Of a DNA stretch of 64,000 bases, positions 8,148 through 16,359 are shown piece by piece. Both the position numbers and the translations under genes were made by a program. The DNA comes from Streptomyces mangrovi (GTDB taxonomy: Bacteria > Actinomycetota > Actinomycetes > Streptomycetales > Streptomycetaceae). The notes under the pieces are model-generated. The model was given only the letters and a program-made list of their open reading frames with translations, did not search any database and was not told where the DNA came from. Every line of letters begins with the position of its first letter. The first letter of the stretch is position 1. The DNA lies in contig NZ_FOSG01000003.1 in the NCBI RefSeq assembly GCF_900114215.1, positions 248,001 to 312,000 of the forward strand. The letters run 5' to 3'.

Positions 8148-8915
8148 TTACCGGAGCCCGGGTCGTACTCCGAGTACCGCACTGCCGATACGCACATGTG
8201 TCGCCCCGGCCGCCACCGCCTCCTCCAGGTCCCCGCTCATCCCCGCCGAGACCATGTCCGCGGCGGGGTGGTTCGCCCGCAGGGCGGCCGAGATCTCCCC
8301 CAGCCGCTCGAAAGCGGCTCCCGGTCTTCCGGCGTACGGTCCGGACAGAGGTGCGACCGTCATCACACCCGCGAGCCGGAGGCCGGGGGCGGCGGCCACC
8401 TCCTCGGCCAACTCCCCCACCTCCTCCGGCGCCACGCCGCCGCGCCCGCCGGCCGCACCCGCCTCCCGGTCGAGCGCGATCTGCAGCAGGCAGCCGATCC
8501 GCCGGCCCTCGCGCTCGGCGGCCGAGGAGAGCGCGCCGACCAGCCGGGGCCGGTCGACCGAGTGCACGAAGTCGGCGTAGCGGGCGACGGACCGGACCTT
8601 GTTGGTCTGCAACTGCCCCACGAAGTGCCAGGTGAGGGGAAGGTCCGCACAGGTCTCGGCCTTGGGCGCCGCCTCCTGGTCCCGGTTCTCCGCCACATGC
8701 CGCACCCCGAGCCCGGCCAGCAGCCGCACATCGTCGGCGGGGCGGGTCTTGGTGACGACGACCAGGGTCACGTCCTCGCGCGCGCGCCCCGCGGTGACAC
8801 AAGCGCGGGTGATGCGCTCCTCCACCCGGGCGAGGTTCGCGGCCAGTTCGGCTCCGCGGTCCGCGCTGTGGCCGGCGCCGTGGTCCGCGCCGTGGTCGGT
8901 TCTGCGATCTGTCAC
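8148..8915 (-). CDS. yggS: YggS-family pyridoxal-phosphate homeostasis protein
   Basis: 255 residues, a single-domain PLP-binding TIM barrel of the YggS/PLPBP family. The PLP lysine is K56 in VVVTKTRP; other conserved parts are HFVGQLQTNK and, near the C-terminus, SAGMSGDLEEAV with HVRIGSAVLG. It buffers free PLP and influences amino-acid and vitamin B6 balance; no enzymatic reaction is established. The first 20 residues are a His/Asp-rich extension. Its GTG start overlaps the pgeF stop (GTGA), so the two are probably translationally coupled. Confidence 0.93.
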   Translation of the reverse strand: MTDRRTDHGADHGAGHSADRGAELAANLARVEERITRACVTAGRAREDVTLVVVTKTRPADDVRLLAGLGVRHVAENRDQEAAPKAETCADLPLTWHFVGQLQTNKVRSVARYADFVHSVDRPRLVGALSSAAEREGRRIGCLLQIALDREAGAAGGRGGVAPEEVGELAEEVAAAPGLRLAGVMTVAPLSGPYAGRPGAAFERLGEISAALRANHPAADMVSAGMSGDLEEAVAAGATHVRIGSAVLGVRPGLR

Positions 8916-9685
8916 GCGGCGGCCTCCCCGTCAGCCTCTTCCGCCCCGTCGGCGGGAGCCTCCAGCCATACGTAACCGGCCAGCCGCCCGGTGGTCCTCT
9001 CCCGGCGGTACGAGTAGTGGTCCGGGGACTCCATCGTGCAGACCTGCCGCGCCGGCGGCTCCGGCACACCGAGGCGGGCCAGTTGGGCGCGTACCCCGGC
9101 CGCGACGTCGACCGCCGGGGTGCCCCGCCTCGTGGTGGCGTACGCCTCGGGCACCGCGGCCGCGACCTCCTCGCGCATCCGTTCCGGCACCTCGTAGCAG
9201 CCCCCGCACACCGAGGGGCCGATGCGGACGGCCGTGCGGGCCGGGTCCGCGCCGAGAGACCCCATCGCCTCGACCACCGCCGGAACGACCCCGGCGACCA
9301 GCCCGGGCCGCCCGGCGTGCGCGGCTCCCACCACTCCCGCGACGGGGTCGGCGAGGAGCACGGGGACGCAGTCGGCGGTCAGCACGGCCAGGGCCAGGCC
9401 CCGACGGGCGGTCACGACCGCGTCCACGCACGGCGCGTCGCCGCCGCGCCACGGCCCGGTGACGACGGCCGCGTCGCGCCCGTGCACCTGGTTCATCCAG
9501 ACCACCGCGGCCGGGTCGAGGCCGAGCGTCCTCGCCGCCAGTTCCCGGTTGGTCCTCACGGCGCCGGGGTCGTCCCCGACCGCGCCGCCGAGGTTGAGTT
9601 CGCCATACGGAGCGGCGCTCACCCCGCCCCACCTGTCGGTGGTGGCGAAGTGCGCGCCGCTGACGATGTCGTGCTGTCCTATCAC
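8912..9685 (-). CDS. pgeF: PgeF/YlmD-family protein (multicopper polyphenol oxidase-like fold)
   Basis: 257 residues of the YlmD/YfiH (DUF152) family. The metal-site motifs are NQVHG, TADCVPVLL and GAAHAGRPG. The usual family form of the last is AHAGWRG, so the Trp-Arg pair is replaced here by Arg-Pro. Members act as purine nucleoside phosphorylase or adenosine deaminase in vitro, and E. coli PgeF guards muropeptide composition against L-Ser-containing precursors. A peptidoglycan quality-control role fits its place directly behind ftsZ, but the substrate is not proven here. The GTG start at 9685 lies 11 bp after the ftsZ stop. Confidence 0.88.
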   Translation of the reverse strand: MIGQHDIVSGAHFATTDRWGGVSAAPYGELNLGGAVGDDPGAVRTNRELAARTLGLDPAAVVWMNQVHGRDAAVVTGPWRGGDAPCVDAVVTARRGLALAVLTADCVPVLLADPVAGVVGAAHAGRPGLVAGVVPAVVEAMGSLGADPARTAVRIGPSVCGGCYEVPERMREEVAAAVPEAYATTRRGTPAVDVAAGVRAQLARLGVPEPPARQVCTMESPDHYSYRRERTTGRLAGYVWLEAPADGAEEADGEAAA

Positions 9686-9696
9686 GCTCGTGGTGC

Positions 9697-10956
9697 CTAC
9701 TTGAGGAAGTCGGGCACGTCGAGTTCCTCGGCCGAACCGTCCTGGTAGGGACGGGCCGGGGGAACCTGCGGGGCGGTGGACGGGCCGGTCTCACCGGACA
9801 GCGGCGAGGAGGAACCCGAGCCGTAGGCGGACGGGGAGTCCGCCAGCGGGACGGCCGGGGAGGGCTCCTCCTCGCGCGGGGTGACCGAGCCGAGCCCGCC
9901 GAAGGACGGGCGGTCGGGCTCGGAGGGCGCCGGACGCGGAGCGGCCGGCGCCTCCTCCTTGCCTCCGGCGTACGAACCGAGCACCTTGTCGCGGTTCTTG
10001 GCCGGCGGCTGCCCGCCGTCGAAGCCCGCCGCGATGACGGTGACCCGGACCTCGTCGCCGAGGGCGTCGTCGATGACCGCGCCGAAGATGATGTTCGCCT
10101 CGGGGTGCGCGGCCTCGCTCACCAGCTGGGCGGCTTCGTTGATCTCGAACAGACCGAGGTCGGAGCCGCCGGAGATGGAGAGCAGCACGCCGCGGGCGCC
10201 GTCGATGGACGCCTCCAGCAGCGGCGAGGAGATCGCCATCTCGGCCGCGGCCACCGCGCGGTCGTCGCCGCGCGCCGAGCCGATGCCCATGAGTGCCGAG
10301 CCGGCCTCGGACATCACGGACTTGACGTCCGCGAAGTCCAGGTTGATCAGGCCGGGGGTGGTGATGAGGTCGGTGATGCCCTGGACACCCGACAGCAGCA
10401 CCTGGTCCGCAGACTTGAACGCGTCGAGCACGCTCACCTGGCGGTCCGAGATGGACAGCAGCCGGTCGTTGGGGATGACGATGAGGGTGTCGACCTCGTC
10501 GCGCAGGGCCGCGATGCCGTCCTCGGCCTGGTTGGCCCGGCGGCGGCCCTCGAAGGTGAACGGGCGGGTGACGACGCCGATGGTGAGGGCGCCCAGAGAA
10601 CGTGCGATGTTCGCGACGACGGGCGCGCCGCCGGTGCCGGTGCCGCCGCCCTCTCCGGCGGTGACGAAGACCATGTCGGCCCCCTTGAGGACCTCCTCGA
10701 TCTCCTCCCGGTGATCCTCGGCTGCCTTGCGGCCGACATCGGGGTTGGCGCCGGCGCCAAGGCCGCGGGTGAGCTCGCGGCCGACGTCGAGTTTGACGTC
10801 GGCGTCGCTCATCAGCAGGGCCTGTGCGTCGGTGTTGATCGCGATGAACTCGACGCCCTTGAGACCGACCTCGATCATCCGGTTGATGGCGTTGACGCCA
10901 CCGCCGCCGATACCGACGACCTTGATGACTGCGAGGTAGTTCTGCGGTGCTGCCAC
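9697..10956 (-). CDS. ftsZ: Cell division GTPase FtsZ
   Basis: 419 residues. The tubulin signature GGGTGTG is at 103-109, the nucleotide-binding [16 protein letters not shown] at 12-27, and the catalytic T7 loop NLDFADVKS near 205. A Pro/Ser-rich disordered linker (about 320-405) leads to a C-terminal binding tail ending DVPDFLK, which contacts SepF. FtsZ polymerises into the Z-ring for cross-walls and, in ladders, for sporulation septa. The 276-bp upstream gap contains a promoter candidate, an inverted repeat and a BldD-box match, so the gene probably has its own developmental promoters besides read-through from ftsQ. Confidence 0.99.
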   Translation of the reverse strand: MAAPQNYLAVIKVVGIGGGGVNAINRMIEVGLKGVEFIAINTDAQALLMSDADVKLDVGRELTRGLGAGANPDVGRKAAEDHREEIEEVLKGADMVFVTAGEGGGTGTGGAPVVANIARSLGALTIGVVTRPFTFEGRRRANQAEDGIAALRDEVDTLIVIPNDRLLSISDRQVSVLDAFKSADQVLLSGVQGITDLITTPGLINLDFADVKSVMSEAGSALMGIGSARGDDRAVAAAEMAISSPLLEASIDGARGVLLSISGGSDLGLFEINEAAQLVSEAAHPEANIIFGAVIDDALGDEVRVTVIAAGFDGGQPPAKNRDKVLGSYAGGKEEAPAAPRPAPSEPDRPSFGGLGSVTPREEEPSPAVPLADSPSAYGSGSSSPLSGETGPSTAPQVPPARPYQDGSAEELDVPDFLK

Positions 10957-11051
10957 GTCGAAGGCCTCTCGCCTCGAGTTACGTGTCGCCGCTCCACGAT
11001 GGTTGCGGTGCGCCGACCTATGCCGAGTGGGACGGTTCGGACGCCGACCCG

Positions 11052-11076
11052 AACCCTAACGTTCAAGTTTAGGGTT
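11052..11076 (-). promoter_or_regulatory. Inverted repeat in the ftsZ leader
   Basis: AACCCTAA (11052-11059) and TTAGGGTT (11069-11076) form an 8-bp arm pair with a 9-nt loop, about 100 bp upstream of the ftsZ start. It is unusually AT-containing for this DNA. It could be a hairpin in the mRNA leader or a binding site for a dimeric regulator. Confidence 0.5.
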
Positions 11077-11112
11077 ACCAATGTCTGTCGTTCCTCGGAT
11101 TCTTTGGAACGG

Positions 11113-11142
11113 ACACTAGGTCGACAAGTGGTTCGCGTTCAA
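11113..11142 (-). promoter_or_regulatory. Candidate ftsZ promoter with a GACAC motif
   Basis: On the minus strand TTGAAC (11137-11142) and TAGTGT (11113-11118) are 18 bp apart. The plus strand reads GACAC at 11112-11116 across the -10 hexamer; GACAC is the core recognised by WhiA/WhiB at sporulation promoters, ftsZ among them. Streptomyces ftsZ is known to have several promoters. Assignment is by motif only. Confidence 0.4.
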
Positions 11143-11170
11143 TGAACACGCCGAACCTCCCGTTTTTCTT

Positions 11171-11185
11171 CTCACCCTATGTGAT
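11171..11185. promoter_or_regulatory. BldD-box-like site upstream of ftsZ
   Basis: CTCACCCTATGTGAT matches the published BldD consensus nTnACnC(A/T)GnGTnAn at every fixed position but one (A for the central G). It is an inverted repeat TCAC-N5-GTGA. BldD with cyclic di-GMP represses sporulation genes, ftsZ among them, in Streptomyces. The site lies 215 bp upstream of the ftsZ start and about 30 bp upstream of the promoter candidate. Confidence 0.5.
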
Positions 11186-11232
11186 CAGGCAACGCGGTAG
11201 CCAACCAGGGTGCTGGCCTGCACGTACGTGCG

Positions 11233-12129
11233 TCAACTCCCTGACGCCGCAGGTGCGCCGGGAACGCTCACGTCGAATCTCTCCGCATCGTCGGCGGCTT
11301 TCATCAGCAGGGTGAGCGATCCGGCCTTCGCGTCGCTGTCCTCACCGCTCCCCCACACCACCGTGCGCCCGCCGCTCATCTCCAGGGTGATGGAGTCGTA
11401 GGAGCGGACCCGGATGGTCCGGGTGTCGCGGCGTACCCGCTCGGGGAGGGCCGCGGCGACCCCGACCGCCTCCTGGCGCATCCTGGCGGGCCCGAAGCGG
11501 TGCCCGCTGGGGGATCCGGCGAGGTCCAGCGCGAGGAGGGGGACGCCCGCGGGCCGTTCGGCGACCGTGCCGAACAGCACCCCCTCGTCGTCCACCTCGG
11601 CATAGCGCCGCCCCCTCGTGCCGTCCTCGTCCCCCCCGCCTTCCCCGTTCCGGGCGTCTTGCACCATCACGACCACGGCTTTTCTCTCCCTGACCGTCAA
11701 CTCCACACCGTGCGGCCAGGAACGGGCCGCCTCCACGGAGTCGATCCGCGGCAGCGCCTCCAGCAGCCGCCGCTCCACCTCGCCGGGATCGACCGAGACC
11801 AGGGGGTCTCCGAGGGGGATGTCGGCGGCGTCGAGGATCTGCCGCTCCGTCAGCACGCTCCGGCCGGCGACCGTGACGCCCTCCACCCGTAGCCACGCGG
11901 AGCCGTAGAGCAGCCACAGGGCGAGGCCGCCGATCAGCAGCGCCGGGCCGAGTGCGAGGGCGAGCAGCAGGCGGCGGCGCCCGCGGCCCTCCGGAAGGCG
12001 GGGCGCGCGGAAACGCCGGGGCCACCGGCCCGCCGGCGGGGCCGTCGGCGGGCCCGAGCCCGCCGACGGCCCGCGCCGGTCACGCTGGTCGCGGCCGCCT
12101 CGCCCGGCGGCCGTCGTCCGTCCGGCCAC
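11233..12129 (-). CDS. ftsQ: Cell division protein FtsQ
   Basis: 298 residues: a basic cytoplasmic N-terminus to about 52, one membrane helix at 53-75 (LLLALALGPALLIGGLALWLLY), a POTRA domain (about 80-150, WLRVEGVTVAG, PRIDSVEAARSWPHGVEL) and a FtsQ beta domain. Residues about 159-175 are a Gly/Asp/Glu/Arg-rich stretch that looks like an insertion in the beta domain. I chose the GTG at 12129 (MAGRTT...) because it has GGGAG upstream and the family has this N-terminus; the frame is open further, into murG. FtsQ joins FtsL and others to activate FtsW/FtsI. Confidence 0.95.
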   Translation of the reverse strand: MAGRTTAAGRGGRDQRDRRGPSAGSGPPTAPPAGRWPRRFRAPRLPEGRGRRRLLLALALGPALLIGGLALWLLYGSAWLRVEGVTVAGRSVLTERQILDAADIPLGDPLVSVDPGEVERRLLEALPRIDSVEAARSWPHGVELTVRERKAVVVMVQDARNGEGGGDEDGTRGRRYAEVDDEGVLFGTVAERPAGVPLLALDLAGSPSGHRFGPARMRQEAVGVAAALPERVRRDTRTIRVRSYDSITLEMSGGRTVVWGSGEDSDAKAGSLTLLMKAADDAERFDVSVPGAPAASGS

Positions 12130-12161
12130 GCTCCCTGCTCTCCCGCGTCCCGCCTGCGGCC

Positions 12162-13256
12162 TCAGCCCCGGCGGTGTGCCGCGATCGCCTCGTACACCAT
12201 GCCGACCAGCAGTTCGTCGGCGTCCCGGCGCCCGAACTCGGCGGCGGCCCGCGACATGTCGTACAGCCGGTGCGGGTCGGTGAGCACCGGCAGGACGTTG
12301 GACTGGATCCACTCCGGCGACAGCTCGGCATCGTCGACGAGGAGCCCGCCGCCCGCCTTGACCACCGGCTGGGCGTTCAGCCGCTGTTCACCGTTGCCGA
12401 TCGGCAGCGGGACGTAGGCGGCCGGCAGTCCGACGGCCGACAGTTCGGCGACCGTCATCGCGCCCGCGCGGCAGAGCATCATGTCGGCCGCGGCGTACGC
12501 CAGGTCCATCCGGTCCAGATACGGCACCGGGACGTAGGGCGGCATCCCGGGCATGTTGTCCACCTGCGGCAGCTCGTTCTTCGGGCCGACCGCGTGCAGG
12601 ATCTGGACGCCGGAGCGCTGGAGGTTCGGGGCGATGGCCTGGACGACCTCGTTGAGCCGCCGGGCGCCCTGGGACCCGCCGGTGACCAGCAGGGTGGGCA
12701 GGCCGGGGTCGAGGCCGAAGGCGGCCCGCCCCTCGGCGCGCATCGCCGCCCGGTCCAGGGTGGCGATCGAGCGGCGCAGCGGGATGCCGACGTAGCGGGC
12801 GTTGCGCAGCTTGCTGTCCGGGGTGGAGACGGCGACATAGCCGGTGTAGCGGGAGCCGATCTTGTTGGCCAGGCCCGGGCGGGCGTTGGCCTCGTGGATG
12901 ACGATCGGCACTCCGAGCCGCTTGGCCGCGAGGTAGCCGGGCAGCGCCACGTAGCCGCCGAAGCCGACCACGCAGTCGGCCTTGGTCCGCTCCAGGACCT
13001 GCTCCGCGGCCTTGATGGTGCCGCGCAACCTCCCCGGCACGGTGATCAGCTCGGGAGTGGGTTTGCGCGGCAGGGGCACGGCCGGGATCAGCTCCAGCTC
13101 GTAGCCCCTCTCCGGGACGAGCCGGGTCTCGAGTCCGCGCTCCGTGCCGAGTGCCGTGATCCCCACGGTCGGGTCCTGCCTGCGCAGGGCGTCCGCGAGG
13201 GCGAGCGCGGGCTCGATGTGGCCGGCGGTCCCCCCACCGGCGAGTACGACATGCAC
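12162..13256 (-). CDS. murG: Lipid II synthase MurG (UDP-GlcNAc transferase)
   Basis: 364 residues, a GT-B glycosyltransferase that adds GlcNAc to lipid I at the inner membrane face, making lipid II. The N-terminal lipid-binding loop [19 protein letters not shown] and the donor-site motifs [14 protein letters not shown] and [11 protein letters not shown] plus [11 protein letters not shown] are all present. The length is normal. It follows ftsW with 6 bp between stop and start, and ftsQ starts 32 bp downstream. There is no murC or ddl between murG and ftsQ, unlike the E. coli cluster. Confidence 0.98.
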   Translation of the reverse strand: MHVVLAGGGTAGHIEPALALADALRRQDPTVGITALGTERGLETRLVPERGYELELIPAVPLPRKPTPELITVPGRLRGTIKAAEQVLERTKADCVVGFGGYVALPGYLAAKRLGVPIVIHEANARPGLANKIGSRYTGYVAVSTPDSKLRNARYVGIPLRRSIATLDRAAMRAEGRAAFGLDPGLPTLLVTGGSQGARRLNEVVQAIAPNLQRSGVQILHAVGPKNELPQVDNMPGMPPYVPVPYLDRMDLAYAAADMMLCRAGAMTVAELSAVGLPAAYVPLPIGNGEQRLNAQPVVKAGGGLLVDDAELSPEWIQSNVLPVLTDPHRLYDMSRAAAEFGRRDADELLVGMVYEAIAAHRRG

Positions 13257-13262
13257 CGAATT

Positions 13263-14861
13263 TCACCGCTCTCCGGACGGGCGCCGTACGGCGCTCCGTC
13301 CCGTCGTCTTCCGTCTCACCCCAGCCAGCTTCTTTCTCACAGCAGGCTGCCGCATGGCCAGTGCCGCCTTCGCGGCGGGTTCCGATCTCGCGGCGGAGAT
13401 CAGCAGCCCGACGGCGAACATCGTCGGCAGCAGGGCGGAACCTCCGTAGGAGAACAGCGGGAGCGGGACACCGGCGATCGGCAGCAGGCCGAGCACCGCA
13501 CCGATGTTGACCACGGCCTGGGCCGTGATCCAGGTGGTCACACCTCCCGCGGCGTACCTGACGAAGGGGTCCTCCGTGCGTCCGGCCACGCGGATACCCG
13601 CATAGCCTAGAGCGGCGAAAAGGGCGAGCACCGGCAGCGTCCCCGCCAGGCCGAGTTCCTCCCCGGTCACGGCGAAGATGAAGTCGGTGTGCGGTTCGGG
13701 CAGTTGTCCCCATTTCTCCATGCTGTCGCCCAGTCCCGTACCGAACCATCCGCCCGACGCCAGGGCGTAGATGCCGTGGACGGCCTGCCAGCACTGGTCG
13801 TTCGGGCCGGGATCGGTGGCGCCCAGGCAGGCGAACCGGGCCATCCGGTTGCCGCTGGTCGCGATCAGCAGCGCTCCCAGCGCCCCGGCGACGGCGAGCA
13901 CCCCGGCGAACAGCCGCAGCGGCGCGCCGGCCAGCCAGAGCAGTCCGACGAGGATCGCGGCGAGGATGAGCGAGGTACCCATGTCCCGGCCCAGCATGAT
14001 CAGGCCGAGCAGCAGGAAGGCCACGGGGACGAGCGGCACCAGCATGTGCTTCCACTGGTTCAGCAGCCGTCTGTCGCCCTTGCGCGCCAGCAGGTCCGCC
14101 CCCCACAGCACCAGGGCGAGCTTGGCGAACTCGCTGGGCTGGAACTGGAAGGGACCGCCGAGCTGGATCCAGTTCTGGTTGCCCTTGACCTCATGCCCGA
14201 TCCCCGGCACCTGGACCAGGCAGAGCAGGAAGACGGAGACGGCCAGCAGCGGGTACGCCAGCCCGCGCTGGAGGGCCACCGGCATCCGGGCGGCCGCCAG
14301 CAGCAGAACGCCGCCCAGGACGGCGGCCAGCAGCTGTTTGCGGAAGTAGTAGGCGGAGGGCAGCCCGGAGCCCAGCGCCTCGATCTGCGAGGCGGAGAAG
14401 ACCATCACCAGGCCGAGGCCGAGGATCATCAGGCTGCCGCCGAGGATCAGGTAGTAGGCGGTCAGCGGCCGGTTCCAGGCGTGCTTCGCCCGCAGGTACA
14501 GCCCGCGGGCGCCGTCCGCGGCACGGCGCGGGCCGCGTCCCGGGCTTCCCGGGCGCCCCGGGGCGCCCCGGGGCGCGGATCGTCCGGTGCCGGGCGTCCG
14601 GGGCGCGGGGGCCGGGCGGGGGGCGCGCGGGCTGCCCGGGCGCGCCGCGCGGGGGCCGGGGCGGGAGCGCTGGGTCTCGCGCAGCACGGCGCCGTGCCCC
14701 GGGCGCCCCGGCGGCGTCACGGCCGTACCCGCCGCCGCCGGGGCGGGCCGGGCGGGTACGGCCGAGGCGGCCGGTACGACCGCGGCGATGGCCGCCAGGA
14801 CACGGCCCACCGGGCCGGCGGCGGTCGCCGCCGCGGGTGGTACGGGTCGCTCGGCCGTCAT
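13263..14861 (-). CDS. ftsW: Septal peptidoglycan polymerase FtsW (SEDS)
   Basis: 532 residues. A Pro/Ala/Arg-rich N-terminal extension of about 130 residues precedes the first membrane helix, giving a longer cytoplasmic tail than in E. coli. The SEDS core has about ten helices and the conserved loop PEPHTDFIFAVTGEELGL, whose Asp is the one implicated in polymerase activity, plus FSYGGSALL near the end. FtsW works as a glycosyltransferase with FtsI. I chose the ATG at 14861; the frame is open upstream to 15155 but overlaps murD there. The C-terminus is basic (KKLAGVRRKTTGR). Confidence 0.95.
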   Translation of the reverse strand: MTAERPVPPAAATAAGPVGRVLAAIAAVVPAASAVPARPAPAAAGTAVTPPGRPGHGAVLRETQRSRPGPRAARPGSPRAPRPAPAPRTPGTGRSAPRGAPGRPGSPGRGPRRAADGARGLYLRAKHAWNRPLTAYYLILGGSLMILGLGLVMVFSASQIEALGSGLPSAYYFRKQLLAAVLGGVLLLAAARMPVALQRGLAYPLLAVSVFLLCLVQVPGIGHEVKGNQNWIQLGGPFQFQPSEFAKLALVLWGADLLARKGDRRLLNQWKHMLVPLVPVAFLLLGLIMLGRDMGTSLILAAILVGLLWLAGAPLRLFAGVLAVAGALGALLIATSGNRMARFACLGATDPGPNDQCWQAVHGIYALASGGWFGTGLGDSMEKWGQLPEPHTDFIFAVTGEELGLAGTLPVLALFAALGYAGIRVAGRTEDPFVRYAAGGVTTWITAQAVVNIGAVLGLLPIAGVPLPLFSYGGSALLPTMFAVGLLISAARSEPAAKAALAMRQPAVRKKLAGVRRKTTGRSAVRRPSGER

Positions 14862-14913
14862 CCGTCCCCTCCTGTCTCCCCGGCCGCCGGTCCGCGGCGC
14901 GGGGACCGGCGGG

Positions 14914-16359
14914 TTATCGCTCCCGCGCCGCGGGGCGGTCCGCGGCCAGGTCGCGGACCGCGGCGGCGAAGGCCTCCCCGCGCGCGTGGTAGTTGGTGAA
15001 CATGTCCATCGAGGCGCAGGCCGGAGCCAGCAGGACGGTGTCCCCCGGGCGGGCCAGCCGGGCGGCCTCGCCGACCGCCGCCGCCATCGCCCCAGTGTCG
15101 GTCCGGCCGAGATCGACGACCGGGACATCCGGGGCGTGTCGCGCCAGCGCTTCACGGATCAGGTGGCGGTCCGCGCCGATCAGCACCGCCGCGCGCAGCC
15201 GCTTCGCGGACCCGGCGACCAGTTCGTCGAAGACGGCTCCCTTGGCCAGCCCCCCGGCGATCCACACCACCGGGTCGTAGGCGTTCAGCGACGCCTCGGC
15301 GGCATGGGTGTTGGTGGCCTTGGAGTCGTCGACGTAGGCCACCTCCTCCACGTCGGCGACATGCTCGATGCGGTGCGGGTCGGGCCGGAAGGCGCGCAGG
15401 CCGTCGCGTACCGCTCCCGGCTCCACGCCGTAGGCGCGGGCCAGGGCCGCGGCGGCCAGGGCGTTGGCGATGTTGTGCGGGGCGGGCGGGTCGACGTCCG
15501 CGACCTCGGCCAGCTCCTGGGCCTGCCTGCGCCTGTCGGGGACGAAGGCCCGGTCCACCAGTACGCCGTCCACGACGCCGAGTTGGGACGGAGCGGGGGC
15601 GCCGAGGGTGAAGCCGATCGCCCGGCAGCCCTCCACCACGTCGGCGCGGCGCACCAGTTCCTCGGTGCGGGGGTCGGCGGTGTTGTAGACGCAGGCGACC
15701 TCGTTGCCCTCGTAGATACGGCCCTTGTCGGCGGCGTACGCCTCCATCGAGCCGTGCCAGTCGAGGTGGTCGGGCGCCAGGTTGAGCACCGCGGCCGAGT
15801 GGGGGCGCACCGAGGTGGACCAGTGGAGCTGGTAGCTGGACAGCTCCACCGCGAGCACGTCGTACGGTTCGCCGCCCAGGACCGCGTCCAGCAGCGAGAC
15901 GCCGATGTTGCCGACCGCCGCGGTGCGCAGCCCGGCGGCCTCCAGGATGGAGGCGAGCATCCGCACCGTGGTGGTCTTGCCGTTGGTGCCGGTGACGGCC
16001 AGCCAGGGCGCGGCGCCGGGGCCGCGCAGCCGCCAGGCCAGCTCCACGTCGCCCCACACCGGCACCCCGGCGGCCGCGGCCGCCGCGAACAGCGGCTTGT
16101 CCGGCCGCCAGCCGGGTGTGGTGACGACCAGTTCGGTGCCCTCGGGCAGGGTGGCCCCGTCGCCGAGGCGCACCGCGGCCCCCAGCTCCTCCAGTTCGGC
16201 GGCCTGCCGCCGGGCGCGCTCGTCCTCGCCGTCGTTGACGACCGTCACCTCCGCGCCCAGGGACCGCAGTACGCGCGCGGCGGGGATCCCGGAGACGCCG
16301 AGGCCGGCGACGGTGACGTGCTTCCCGGCGAACTCCTCGCCGACGTGGCCGCGCGTCAT
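14914..16359 (-). CDS. murD: UDP-MurNAc-L-alanine:D-glutamate ligase MurD
   Basis: 481 residues. Mur ligase order: N-terminal Rossmann-like domain (VTVAGLGVSGIPAARVL), central ATP-binding domain with VTGTNGKTTTVRML, then the conserved NLAPDHLDWHGS, and a C-terminal Rossmann domain with DDSKATNTHAAEAS and LAPACASMDMFTNYHARGE. It adds D-Glu to UDP-MurNAc-L-Ala in the cytoplasm. Its ATG overlaps the mraY stop by 4 bp (ATGA), which points to coupled translation. A 52-bp gap separates it from ftsW. Confidence 0.98.
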   Translation of the reverse strand: MTRGHVGEEFAGKHVTVAGLGVSGIPAARVLRSLGAEVTVVNDGEDERARRQAAELEELGAAVRLGDGATLPEGTELVVTTPGWRPDKPLFAAAAAAGVPVWGDVELAWRLRGPGAAPWLAVTGTNGKTTTVRMLASILEAAGLRTAAVGNIGVSLLDAVLGGEPYDVLAVELSSYQLHWSTSVRPHSAAVLNLAPDHLDWHGSMEAYAADKGRIYEGNEVACVYNTADPRTEELVRRADVVEGCRAIGFTLGAPAPSQLGVVDGVLVDRAFVPDRRRQAQELAEVADVDPPAPHNIANALAAAALARAYGVEPGAVRDGLRAFRPDPHRIEHVADVEEVAYVDDSKATNTHAAEASLNAYDPVVWIAGGLAKGAVFDELVAGSAKRLRAAVLIGADRHLIREALARHAPDVPVVDLGRTDTGAMAAAVGEAARLARPGDTVLLAPACASMDMFTNYHARGEAFAAAVRDLAADRPAARER

